Assembly (NCBI GenBank): GCA_964531645.1
Contig: CAZHEF010000001.1
Location: forward strand, 124,001-188,000
DNA from: JBBIMS01 sp964531645
Lineage (GTDB): Bacteria; Acidobacteriota; Aminicenantia; JBFLYD01; JBBIMS01
Length of the DNA: 64,000 nt
Direction of reading: 5' to 3'
Shown: one piece after another, positions 9,594 through 17,928 of the stretch
Position numbering within the stretch: position 1 is the first letter of the stretch
Layout: each line of letters starts with the position of its first letter
The notes under the pieces: generated by a model
Seen by the model: the letters and a program-made list of their open reading frames with translations, nothing else
The model's database searches: none
Told to the model about the DNA's origin: nothing
Program-made: the position numbers and the translations under genes

Positions 9594-9884
9594 TTGAGTT
9601 AAAATTCTCAATAGCTACAGAGAAAGATATAAAAAAAATTAGATAAAAAGATTTAAACAGTTCTTCTAAATGAGCATATACCTAAAATTGAGAAAAATTC
9701 ATATTGTGGATTTGCATTAAAATATGGATTTGAGGGGCTTTATTCCTATCACTTTAGTTATGGTGGAAATCAGTATCGAATCGTTTATGAAATTTACAAA
9801 GAATATAAAATCGCGGTGGTCATCATGGTTGGTCCGAGAGAGCGATTTTATGAACGCCTTCGTCAAAGGATAAGTAATAAATAA
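9590..9884 (+). pseudogene. frameshifted RelE/ParE-family toxin
   Basis: A TTG start overlaps the antitoxin stop by four bases (TTGA) and reads LIELKFSIATEKDIKKIR. The frame then shifts at least twice in the A-rich stretch around 9640-9665. The last 70 residues in another frame carry the typical toxin core: GNQYRIVYEIYKEYKIAVV, then GPRERFYERL. RelE-type toxins are mRNA interferases or gyrase poisons about 90 residues long, and the joined pieces fit that length. The gene looks inactivated. Confidence 0.75.
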
Positions 9885-9956
9885 TTTTAAAGCATGACCT
9901 TACTCCTTTGATTTGTTTAATGAATTTGATAAAATTTACATGAAAGGCAAGAAAAG

Positions 9957-11510
9957 ATGAAAATATTGAATTCTTTTCAAATGAGGGAGGTGGATAGGAA
10001 AGCAATAAATGAATTGGGAATTCCAGGTGTTGTATTGATGGAGAATGCCGGAAGGTCCGCTTTTGAAGAGATTGCAAGAAGATTTCCTGATTTTAGAAAG
10101 AAGAAAATTTCCATCCTTTGCGGGAAAGGAAACAATGGAGGTGATGGTTTCGTAATTGCCCGCCATTTGATTAATAATGGCTCAAACCCGGATGTTTATC
10201 TTTTTGGTAATGAGGAGGATGTCAAAGGTGATGCAAGAATAAATCTTTTTATTCTTTCAAAAATGGGAATAAAAATAAAAAAAATCAACCAGGAAGAAGA
10301 TTGGGAAATATTTAAAGGAGAAGTGAAGGAATCTGAGATAATTATTGATTCTATTTTTGGAACAGGTTTTCAGGGAAGAATTGAAGGATTACTGGAAAGA
10401 ATCTTCTCAGATATAAACACTTTTCAGGGATATAAGATTTCAATTGATATTCCTTCAGGGCTTTCATCCGATACCTTTATGGTAAAGGAACCATCTCTTA
10501 AGGCAGACCTCACAATAACTATGGCAGCCCCCAAATTACCTCATATTTTTTCCCCTGCATCAGAGAAAGTTGGAGAATTTGTGGTTGCAGATATTGGTAT
10601 TCCAGAGTCCTTGTTTGAAAATCCATCATATTTTTTGGAATTGATCACAGAAAAAAGGATTGCAAATTCAAAAATATTTAAAAGGAGGAAAAGGGATTCC
10701 CATAAAGGAGACTATGGTCATGTTTTAGTTATAGCAGGTTCTTTTGGAAAGACAGGAGCTGCTGTCCTTGCAGGTCTTGCTGTCTTAAAGGCTGGCGCTG
10801 CCCTTGTCACAATCGCTACTCCAAAATCTTGTCTTCCCATAATTGCCTCTTCTGCACCTGAGCTTATGACATTCCCCCTTGATGAGAGTGAGGAAGGGAC
10901 TATTTCTGAAAGTGCCATTTCATCTGTCTTGAAATTTGCAGAGGATAAAGATGCAATTATTCTTGGACCAGGTATTACAACCAATTCCTCAACAGTAGAA
11001 TTTGTGATTGAGTTTATTAAAAAAATTGAAATACCGTGCATTGTCGATGCGGATGGAGTTAATTCCCTCGCCTCTTTTCCTTCTGTTGTAAGGGGGAAAT
11101 CCAATATTGCTCTTACCCCTCATCCCGGGGAGTTAGGAAGGGTCCTCAAAATTACTCCGAGGGATATTTTAAATAATAGAATTGAAATTGTGAGAAACTT
11201 TGCCCTGGAAAATGGTTGCTACATTTCCCTTAAAGGATGGAGGACATTGATAGGTGAGCCGAAGGGAGGTGTTTTTGTGAATCCCACTGGAAACCCTGGA
11301 ATGGCTACAGGAGGTTCAGGAGATGTTCTTTCAGGTATTTTAGGAGGTTTTCTTGCCCAGACAGGAGATATTCTTGAATCTCTCATTTCAGGAGTTTATT
11401 TGCATGGTTTGAGCGGTGATATTGGAGCTGAAAAGAGAGGAGAGATTTCCCTTACTGCAATGGATATTCTTGAGAATTTACCAGATGCCATTGGAAGATT
11501 TTTACAATAA
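9957..11510 (+). CDS. nnrDE: bifunctional NAD(P)H-hydrate epimerase / ADP-dependent dehydratase
   Basis: Repairs damaged NADH and NADPH: the N-terminal YjeF domain (about 1-210) epimerises the hydrates and the C-terminal ribokinase-like domain dehydrates them with ADP. Visible are GKGNNGGDG at 56-64 in the epimerase domain and GMATGGSGD at 448-456, with catalytic Asp456, in the dehydratase domain. 517 residues is normal for the fusion. The tsaE gene starts inside its 3' end, so the two form an operon, an arrangement common in bacteria. Confidence 0.94.
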   Translation: MKILNSFQMREVDRKAINELGIPGVVLMENAGRSAFEEIARRFPDFRKKKISILCGKGNNGGDGFVIARHLINNGSNPDVYLFGNEEDVKGDARINLFILSKMGIKIKKINQEEDWEIFKGEVKESEIIIDSIFGTGFQGRIEGLLERIFSDINTFQGYKISIDIPSGLSSDTFMVKEPSLKADLTITMAAPKLPHIFSPASEKVGEFVVADIGIPESLFENPSYFLELITEKRIANSKIFKRRKRDSHKGDYGHVLVIAGSFGKTGAAVLAGLAVLKAGAALVTIATPKSCLPIIASSAPELMTFPLDESEEGTISESAISSVLKFAEDKDAIILGPGITTNSSTVEFVIEFIKKIEIPCIVDADGVNSLASFPSVVRGKSNIALTPHPGELGRVLKITPRDILNNRIEIVRNFALENGCYISLKGWRTLIGEPKGGVFVNPTGNPGMATGGSGDVLSGILGGFLAQTGDILESLISGVYLHGLSGDIGAEKRGEISLTAMDILENLPDAIGRFLQ

Positions 11511-11922
11511 AACATTTTTTTCTGAATCTGAAGAAGAAACCCTTTCATTGGCAAGGGAAATAGGGAGAGAACTTAAAGGGAAAGAGATTATATTACTGGA
11601 AGGGGAACTGGGAGCAGGTAAAACTTTATTTGTTAAAGGTCTTGCTGAAGGAGCTGGTGTGGATGACCCTGATGAGGTCACTTCTCCATCCTTCACAATT
11701 TTGAATATTTATTATGGGAAATTTCCCATCTATCATTTCGATTTTTACAGGGTTGAGGATGACCCTGAAACAGAGCTTACTGATTTCCTTGGAGAAGGGG
11801 TTGTAGTGGTAGAATGGGCGGACAGACTGAGGAGAGAATTAAACGGGATTTACATTAAAATTGAAATTTTAGACGAAAGCAAGAGAATGATTTATATTTC
11901 TATCAGTCGATTTTATGGATAA
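11485..11922 (+). CDS. tsaE: tRNA threonylcarbamoyladenosine synthesis ATPase TsaE
   Basis: ATPase partner of TsaB-TsaD in making the t6A modification of ANN-decoding tRNAs. From the ATG at 11485 the protein has 145 residues with P-loop GELGAGKT at 40-47 and the family motifs TSPSFT and HFDFYR. An in-frame ATG at 11416 would give 168 residues, longer than usual and deeper inside nnrDE; 11485 gives the family's normal length and a 26-base overlap. Confidence 0.92.
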   Translation: MPLEDFYNKTFFSESEEETLSLAREIGRELKGKEIILLEGELGAGKTLFVKGLAEGAGVDDPDEVTSPSFTILNIYYGKFPIYHFDFYRVEDDPETELTDFLGEGVVVVEWADRLRRELNGIYIKIEILDESKRMIYISISRFYG

Positions 11923-12032
11923 TAGTTTAGTTCTTTCAAAAATCTGATTTATATGAGGCAAAATAGATAAAAAGTTAAATAGCATTCCTCAAAATTGCTG
12001 TCAGATGTAAGCTGTAAGATTTGCGGTAGAAA

Positions 12033-13355
12033 CTATTTCAACTCTTTGGAAATAATCTCTCCTTTCCTACGAGGTGGCATTATGTAAATGGAAATTAGAC
12101 TTTCAAATCCGTTTTTTCCAACTGCTGAGACTCCGAATGTCCAGTCATCTATTGAAACATCCTTTAAAATAAATTCCAGCTCCTTCCCTGCTGAAAAACT
12201 CCTCTCCCAGAAGGGTGATTTTGTATCTCTTATATAAACTTTAAATTCAGATATTTTTTCCATATCTTCATCCAATTTCCATCTAAGATGGGCATCGTAA
12301 CCTTTGCCTCTTCCTATTAAAGGATTGTTATTTTCATCATTGACTTCAGGAGCTTTAGGAGCCATGGCGAGGGAGAGAAGGGAGACAGCCACAATTCTTG
12401 CAACATTTGCGCAGTATGGAACAGAGAGATTTTCAATTGTGTCCTGAGGGGAATGTTGATTGGAATAATTTTCCCTTGCCTCAGTGAATCTAATTCCTGG
12501 AAAACCTTCAAGAACAAAGGGAGTGTGGTCTCCACCCCTTCCGAATCTGTCTGCTCTAAAAATTAAATCAACATTCATTGATGGAACAATTATTTCTGAA
12601 ATTCTTTTCACATATCGAGCAAGTTCCCTTGAAGGCGAATCATTGGGGTCATCGGAGAATACCCTAACCCTTCCAGATTCTAAGAAACCATTGCCTGCCA
12701 ATACATTTGATATCATGTCCATTGTTATAACTGCTTTGATATCTTTAGAAAGGGATTTCATCTTCCCTGCATAAAGGGTGCTTCCAACAAGACCCTGTTC
12801 CTCACCTGCAAAAGCAATAAAATGAATGGTTGCTTCTGTATCAAATTCACTTATTACCTTTGCTATTTCGATTAAAGCAGAGATGCCCGATGCATCGTCA
12901 TTGGCTCCAGGAGCAGGAGTATTCCAGTCTTCGTAATTAAATTTTCCATCCTTTGATACTGAGATTGTATCATAATGGGCATTGACTATAATTATTCTCT
13001 CCTTCTTTGATTTCCCTTCTTTTATTGCAACAATGTTGTGAAGCTCTGTGTCTTTAACTATTCTTCTACCCTGCTTTGGAAGAAAATAACTGTCATAACT
13101 AACTTTAAGCCCCTTTATTTTTGAAAATTCATTAAATATCCATCTTCTTGCTCCACCTATTCCGAATTTCTCTGAATTCTGTTCTGAAAGGGTATTTCTC
13201 GTTCCAAAACTCTGAAGAGCTTTTATTGTCTTTGCAATATTTTCCTCTGAAATAGCGCCAGCTACTTTCCTTAAAATGGCATCCCTTTCAAATTCTGTGG
13301 AGAAACTCAAGGATGTAAAAATTGACAATACTATGAATATTATTGTCTTTCTCAT
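12033..13355 (-). CDS. exported M28 family zinc aminopeptidase
   Basis: Secreted metallopeptidase with a signal peptide (about 1-19). The co-catalytic zinc ligands and catalytic acid are visible: H127 in AHYDT, D154 in GANDDASG, E185/E186 in AGEEQGL, D213 in MDM and H301 in NQHSPQDT. A C-terminal segment (about 330-440) looks like a fibronectin-III-like fold. The gene starts three bases after the tricorn stop, so it is co-transcribed; an aminopeptidase beside a tricorn-like protease fits stepwise breakdown of peptides. Confidence 0.92.
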   Translation of the reverse strand: MRKTIIFIVLSIFTSLSFSTEFERDAILRKVAGAISEENIAKTIKALQSFGTRNTLSEQNSEKFGIGGARRWIFNEFSKIKGLKVSYDSYFLPKQGRRIVKDTELHNIVAIKEGKSKKERIIIVNAHYDTISVSKDGKFNYEDWNTPAPGANDDASGISALIEIAKVISEFDTEATIHFIAFAGEEQGLVGSTLYAGKMKSLSKDIKAVITMDMISNVLAGNGFLESGRVRVFSDDPNDSPSRELARYVKRISEIIVPSMNVDLIFRADRFGRGGDHTPFVLEGFPGIRFTEARENYSNQHSPQDTIENLSVPYCANVARIVAVSLLSLAMAPKAPEVNDENNNPLIGRGKGYDAHLRWKLDEDMEKISEFKVYIRDTKSPFWERSFSAGKELEFILKDVSIDDWTFGVSAVGKNGFESLISIYIMPPRRKGEIISKELK

Positions 13356-13358
13356 TTT

Positions 13359-16300
13359 TTATTTCTTTGGATACGGAGGAACTGGAGGAAGTTTCTGCTC
13401 CTTTGTCTTCAACTCATCAAGAATCACCTCAATTGCCTTTTCAAGTTGTTGGTCTACACCCTCAAATTCCTTTGCAGGGTCATTGTCAACAAATATATCG
13501 GGTTCAACACCTTGTCCTTCTATTATCCATTTCCCTTCAAGTCCGAAAGTTGCAAATTCGGGTTTGTTCAAATATCCACCATCAGTAAGGGGTAAAGTTC
13601 CTCTAATACCAATAACTCCACCCCATGTTCTTTTACCTATCAATTTTCCGAGATTATATTTTCTGAATCTATATGGGAATATATCTCCATCTGAGGCAGA
13701 GAATTCATCAATAAGACAGACCTTTGGACCCATTAAAAGGGCTGAAGGGTCAGGCTGAGGAATTGAGCCCCTTGCAATATCAACCATTGCAACTTCCCTT
13801 GCAAGTCTCTCTATTATCATTGGTGAAACATTTCCTCCTCCATTCCCTCTAACATCAATGATTAAAGCCTTCTTTCTAAGCTGGGGATAGAAGTGCTTTA
13901 CAAACTCATTCAACCCTCTAACTCCCATATCAGGGATGTGGATATACCCAACTTTTCCATTTGTCGCTTTATCAACTTTTTCTATGTTCTTCTGAACCCA
14001 GTTGTAATAGTAGAGATTATTTTCATTCTCTATTGGAATTACAACGACATCCCTTGCTCCCGCTTCAGATGGCTTGCTATTCACTTTTATAGTAACTTGC
14101 TTTCCAGCTGTAGTAACGAGGGATTCATAAATATTCTCCATTTTATTTGTTAGATTCCCATTTACAGCAATTATCCAATCGCCTTCTTTAACATTTATTC
14201 CAAGTTCAGTTAATGGAGACCTTAACGATTTATCCCAATTCTGTCCTTTCAATATTTTCTTTATTCGATAAAAACCTGTTTCCTTATCTTTTTCCAGCTG
14301 AGCTCCAAGCATTCCAATATTAACCCTTTTTACCTGAGGTAGATCTCCTCCTCCGACATATGTGTGTCCTGCGTTGAGCTCACCAATCATTTCTCCAATA
14401 ACATATGTCAGGTCTGCCCTGTGATTTACAGCCTTTGCCAGTGACTCATACTGCTTTTTTACTTTTTCCCAGTTAACACCATGCATATTCGGGTCATAGA
14501 AAAAGTCTTTCATTTGCCTCCAGCACTCTTCAAATATCTGTGCCCATTCAGCCTTTCTATCAAGTTTCATTTCCATATTAGAAAGGTCGAGTTTTTCATC
14601 TATTTTTATTGGTGCGGTGGGAAGGTCTATTATTGCAAAGGTTCTCTCCTGGGAGACGAGCATTTTTTTGCCATCCTTAGAGATAACAAATGAATTTACA
14701 CTTCCAAGTTCCTTCTCTTCTTGCTTTTTCAAATCGTAGAATTTTAAAACAGCCCTTTGGTCCCTGTCGCCCCTCTTCATGTAATAGAGCTTATCTCCCA
14801 CAGATGATAGATTCAAGTAATTAGCAACTTCTATGGGCAATCCAACAATTCTATCCTTAATTTCTTCAGGGTCAACCTTTATAGATTTTGGTTTTTCCGC
14901 TTCTTTTTTAGTCTCTTCTTTTTTTACATCCTGTTTTTCAGGAGTTGGACTCTTTTGCTTTTCTGAAATCTCCACCTCATCACTCTTTGGCTCAAAGGGG
15001 GACTTTTCTTCTACAGATAATGTGACAAGATAAATCCTTGACATGGAAAGATAGGCATGATTAAACTCAGTCCTGCTGTAAACAGGATTGAAATCTCTGT
15101 CTGAAACAAAGAATAGATATTTTCCATCAGAGCTGAAATGGGGAGATGTAGAGTTATACCAGCCATCAGTTACCTCATAGGTCTTTTTGTTGGTCAGGGA
15201 ATAAAGATAGATCTTTGTCATTCCTTCCACTTCTGGTTTTGCATAAGCAATCCAGTTGCTATCAGGAGACCATGTGTAGGAACGGATCTCCCAGCTTGTC
15301 CCTTTTGCAACTTCCACAGCATCCTTTGAATCAATATCAACATAATTTAATCGGAAATTCCTGTCAGACCACATTATCTTTTTGCTATCAGGTGACCAAA
15401 TAATATCATATTTGTATGTATCAGCATCCTTTGTTATCTTAATTGGTTCTTTTGAACCATCCTGGGGCATTATGTATATTTCATCCCTTCCAGTTCTATC
15501 TGAAATAAATGCTATCCATTTACCGTCAGGAGACCAATTGGGGTCTCTTTCATGAATTCCTGATGAATTTGTCAAATTCCTTGTATTTCCATGTTTTGCA
15601 GGAACTGTGAAAATTTCCCCCCTCGCTCCAAAAAGTGCTCTCTTTCCATCTGGGGAAATGTCAAAATAATTTATTTTGTCAGAGACTTTTACGATTTCCT
15701 CCCTTCCGGTGATTTGGTCATCAGCAATGTAGATTGTAATTTTTGAAGCTTTTTCAGTTTTAAGGTCAAATTTATAAATGAACCCTCCATTTTCAAAAAC
15801 TATTGTATCAAGCCCAATCGATGGAAATTTTATATCGTAATCTTCAAAATTCGTAAGCTTTCTAATCTTCTTCGTTGGAATTTCGTAGACATAAAGATTC
15901 ATCCTTGCATTTTCATCTCTGTCAGATAGAAAGTAAATCTTGTCTCCGTGCCACATGGGTATTATATCAAGAGCAGGATTGTTAGTTATATTCTCAATCT
16001 TTTTTGTCTGAAAATCGTAAATCCACACATCATCAGCCATCCCACCCCTGTATCTCTTCCAGGTTCTGAATTCCCGAAAGATTCTATTGTAAGCGAGCTT
16101 TTTTCCATCTGGAGAGAATGAACAGAAACCGCCCCTTGGAAAGGGAAGTTGCTCTGGAAGTCCACCATTTTTTGAAACAGTATAAAGTTGCCCGTTGAAA
16201 TCGTTCCACTCCCTCATTCTTGAGCGAAAAATTATTTTCTCTCCATCAGGGGTCCATCCCATAACAATATTGTTTGGTCCCATTCTATCGGAGATATCGT

Positions 16301-16625
16301 CTCTGCTTAAAACTGGTGTGTAGGTCAATCTTTTTGGAATTCCACCCTCTGAAGGAACTAAATAAACCTCGCGATTCCCATCATACTCTCCTGTAAATGC
16401 AATGTATTTTCCATCAGGAGAGAATCTTGCAAAACATTCATATCCAGAATGAGATGTAAGTTTTCTTGCAATTCCGCCACTCACGGGAACAATGTATAAA
16501 TCTCCAGCGTAGGTGAAAACTATCTGGTCTTTGTAAATCGCTGGAAACCTCAAAACCCTTGCCTCTTCAAGGGCAAAGGAAAATGAAATTAAAAAGAAAA
16601 ATAATAAAAAATAAAACTTCTTCAT
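13359..16625 (-). CDS. exported tricorn-like S41 protease
   Basis: 1088-residue protein with signal peptide, then PD40/WD40-type propeller repeats through about residue 520 (many copies of SPDGK), a Lys/Glu-rich linker around 540-590, a C1-type domain, a PDZ domain near 755-850 and a C-terminal S41 serine protease domain. The nucleophile motif EFSASDGD has its serines at 976 and 978. Start taken at 16625: an upstream in-frame ATG is part of the ATGGAGGG ribosome site. Tricorn cuts oligopeptides into di- and tripeptides; the signal peptide puts this one outside the cytoplasm, unlike archaeal tricorn. Confidence 0.93.
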   Translation of the reverse strand: MKKFYFLLFFFLISFSFALEEARVLRFPAIYKDQIVFTYAGDLYIVPVSGGIARKLTSHSGYECFARFSPDGKYIAFTGEYDGNREVYLVPSEGGIPKRLTYTPVLSRDDISDRMGPNNIVMGWTPDGEKIIFRSRMREWNDFNGQLYTVSKNGGLPEQLPFPRGGFCSFSPDGKKLAYNRIFREFRTWKRYRGGMADDVWIYDFQTKKIENITNNPALDIIPMWHGDKIYFLSDRDENARMNLYVYEIPTKKIRKLTNFEDYDIKFPSIGLDTIVFENGGFIYKFDLKTEKASKITIYIADDQITGREEIVKVSDKINYFDISPDGKRALFGARGEIFTVPAKHGNTRNLTNSSGIHERDPNWSPDGKWIAFISDRTGRDEIYIMPQDGSKEPIKITKDADTYKYDIIWSPDSKKIMWSDRNFRLNYVDIDSKDAVEVAKGTSWEIRSYTWSPDSNWIAYAKPEVEGMTKIYLYSLTNKKTYEVTDGWYNSTSPHFSSDGKYLFFVSDRDFNPVYSRTEFNHAYLSMSRIYLVTLSVEEKSPFEPKSDEVEISEKQKSPTPEKQDVKKEETKKEAEKPKSIKVDPEEIKDRIVGLPIEVANYLNLSSVGDKLYYMKRGDRDQRAVLKFYDLKKQEEKELGSVNSFVISKDGKKMLVSQERTFAIIDLPTAPIKIDEKLDLSNMEMKLDRKAEWAQIFEECWRQMKDFFYDPNMHGVNWEKVKKQYESLAKAVNHRADLTYVIGEMIGELNAGHTYVGGGDLPQVKRVNIGMLGAQLEKDKETGFYRIKKILKGQNWDKSLRSPLTELGINVKEGDWIIAVNGNLTNKMENIYESLVTTAGKQVTIKVNSKPSEAGARDVVVIPIENENNLYYYNWVQKNIEKVDKATNGKVGYIHIPDMGVRGLNEFVKHFYPQLRKKALIIDVRGNGGGNVSPMIIERLAREVAMVDIARGSIPQPDPSALLMGPKVCLIDEFSASDGDIFPYRFRKYNLGKLIGKRTWGGVIGIRGTLPLTDGGYLNKPEFATFGLEGKWIIEGQGVEPDIFVDNDPAKEFEGVDQQLEKAIEVILDELKTKEQKLPPVPPYPKK

Positions 16626-16669
16626 TTTTCCCTCCATACCCTTATTACGAAATTTTTATTACAATTGTT

Positions 16670-17677
16670 CTATGTGCTCTCCTCCATCAAAATCTTCATA
16701 ATCTTTTTCGCATATTCAGCACTTTCAGAATCGACACCCTTAATTTTTATCTGAGAGGGAGACCTTACGCCCAAACCAAGTTCCACAGCCCTTGCAATTT
16801 GCTCCTGTTCAAAAATCTTCTTCTCCATAATATTCTTGTTGCTTCCAATTTCTTTTAGAATTGCCACCCCAACTGCATCAATTGCAATTCTGTCTGTTCC
16901 TGCAAGAAAGACCTTTGCATTTCTTCTCTCACCCTCCATGGGTCCACCATCAACAAAAACTTCAATCCCATCAACAACAATTAAAGATGGTTTGTATGCA
17001 TAGTTTATCTCAGCTATCATTTTCCTCATGTTGGGAGAGGAGTGAAGTTCTCTCATGAATGGGTGACCTTTTCTTGGAACTATTCCAACAGAATTTTTCA
17101 AAGATACTGTGAAAATTCCTCCAAACTGATGGGTTTTTATACAACATGTGGAAACAATACATTCAGCTTCCAGGATTGGCTTTGCCACAAGAAATCCATC
17201 CTTCCAGTGGGAATCAGGTGGAAAAATCTTTTCATATCCAACCTCTCCAAGCTCATCAAAATTGATTACCTCTGCATCAAACTCCTTGGCAAGTTCATAG
17301 ATATTTTTCTTTCTCAAAACCTGCTCTGTTGGTTCTGGTCCTGATCTGTCTCCAATCTTGATTTTCTTTCCTCCCATATCCTTTATCAAAGCCATTAGTT
17401 CTCTCAGAGTATCGTTATGGGTTGAACCTGGTGTAGGATCAGAAGTGTTAAAATTAGGTTTGATGAGGACATCTTTATTCTTGAAGGGATTTATTCCGAA
17501 AACCTCAACAGATTTTCTAACTCCAAGCTTTCTATCCTGGCATTTTATAAGGACCACCTCTGAAAAATTTTCTTCTTGACCGTTCCCCTCAAAATGGAAA
17601 TTTTTCACAAAACCAATCCCAATCAATCCTGCACCTCCTGCAATCAAAAATTCTCTTCTGCTTATTTTCCTTTCCAT
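16670..17677 (-). CDS. Tat-exported DUF362 protein
   Basis: 335 residues starting with a twin-arginine signal (SRREFLIAGGAGLIG, residues 6-20) and then the DUF362 fold: DVLIKPNFN, SGPEPTEQVLRK and IKTHQFGGIFTVSLKNSVG. DUF362 proteins are often annotated as iron-sulfur-linked, but this one lacks the C-terminal CxxCxxC ferredoxin part, and its function is unknown. A good ribosome site (GGAGGT) lies four bases before the ATG. First gene of a probable operon with the tricorn and M28 peptidases, 44 bases upstream. Confidence 0.85.
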   Translation of the reverse strand: MERKISRREFLIAGGAGLIGIGFVKNFHFEGNGQEENFSEVVLIKCQDRKLGVRKSVEVFGINPFKNKDVLIKPNFNTSDPTPGSTHNDTLRELMALIKDMGGKKIKIGDRSGPEPTEQVLRKKNIYELAKEFDAEVINFDELGEVGYEKIFPPDSHWKDGFLVAKPILEAECIVSTCCIKTHQFGGIFTVSLKNSVGIVPRKGHPFMRELHSSPNMRKMIAEINYAYKPSLIVVDGIEVFVDGGPMEGERRNAKVFLAGTDRIAIDAVGVAILKEIGSNKNIMEKKIFEQEQIARAVELGLGVRSPSQIKIKGVDSESAEYAKKIMKILMEEST

Positions 17678-17767
17678 ATTTACCTCCTCATTTCAGATTT
17701 TGTATAACACAAATATAATTTGCAGGATTCTCCATAATATTTATTATCCATTTTTAAACTCTTCCTT

Positions 17768-17890
17768 TTACTCCATCTTAGAGAAGATTCTGTTTGTTTC
17801 TTCTGCAATCCAGATCATTCCACCCTGAATTATTGGATATTTAATTGAAAAAAGCTCAGATACACTTGTTTTTATTCCATCTTTACCCAT
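17768..17890 (-). pseudogene. N-terminal fragment of a nitronate monooxygenase / FabK-type flavoprotein
   Basis: A 40-residue minus-strand frame contains SELFSIKYPIIQGGMIWIAE, the hallmark N-terminus of the 2-nitropropane dioxygenase/FabK family, whose full length is about 310-360 residues. It then runs into unrelated residues and a stop, and no continuation is found before the DUF362 gene. It is the stub of a deleted gene. Confidence 0.6.
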
Positions 17891-17928
17891 ATTAAAAATT
17901 TTACAGCATTTTTAAGGGATTCCAAAGC

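Noticed and set aside
10718..11104. Open minus-strand frame of 128 codons
   Set aside because: Antisense to the well-conserved dehydratase half of nnrDE; composition is that of a shadow frame.
13276..13758. Open plus-strand frame of 160 codons opposite the M28 and tricorn genes
   Set aside because: It lies antisense to the intact tricorn gene and the end of the M28 gene, is serine- and phenylalanine-rich as expected of an antisense shadow, and has no ribosome site.
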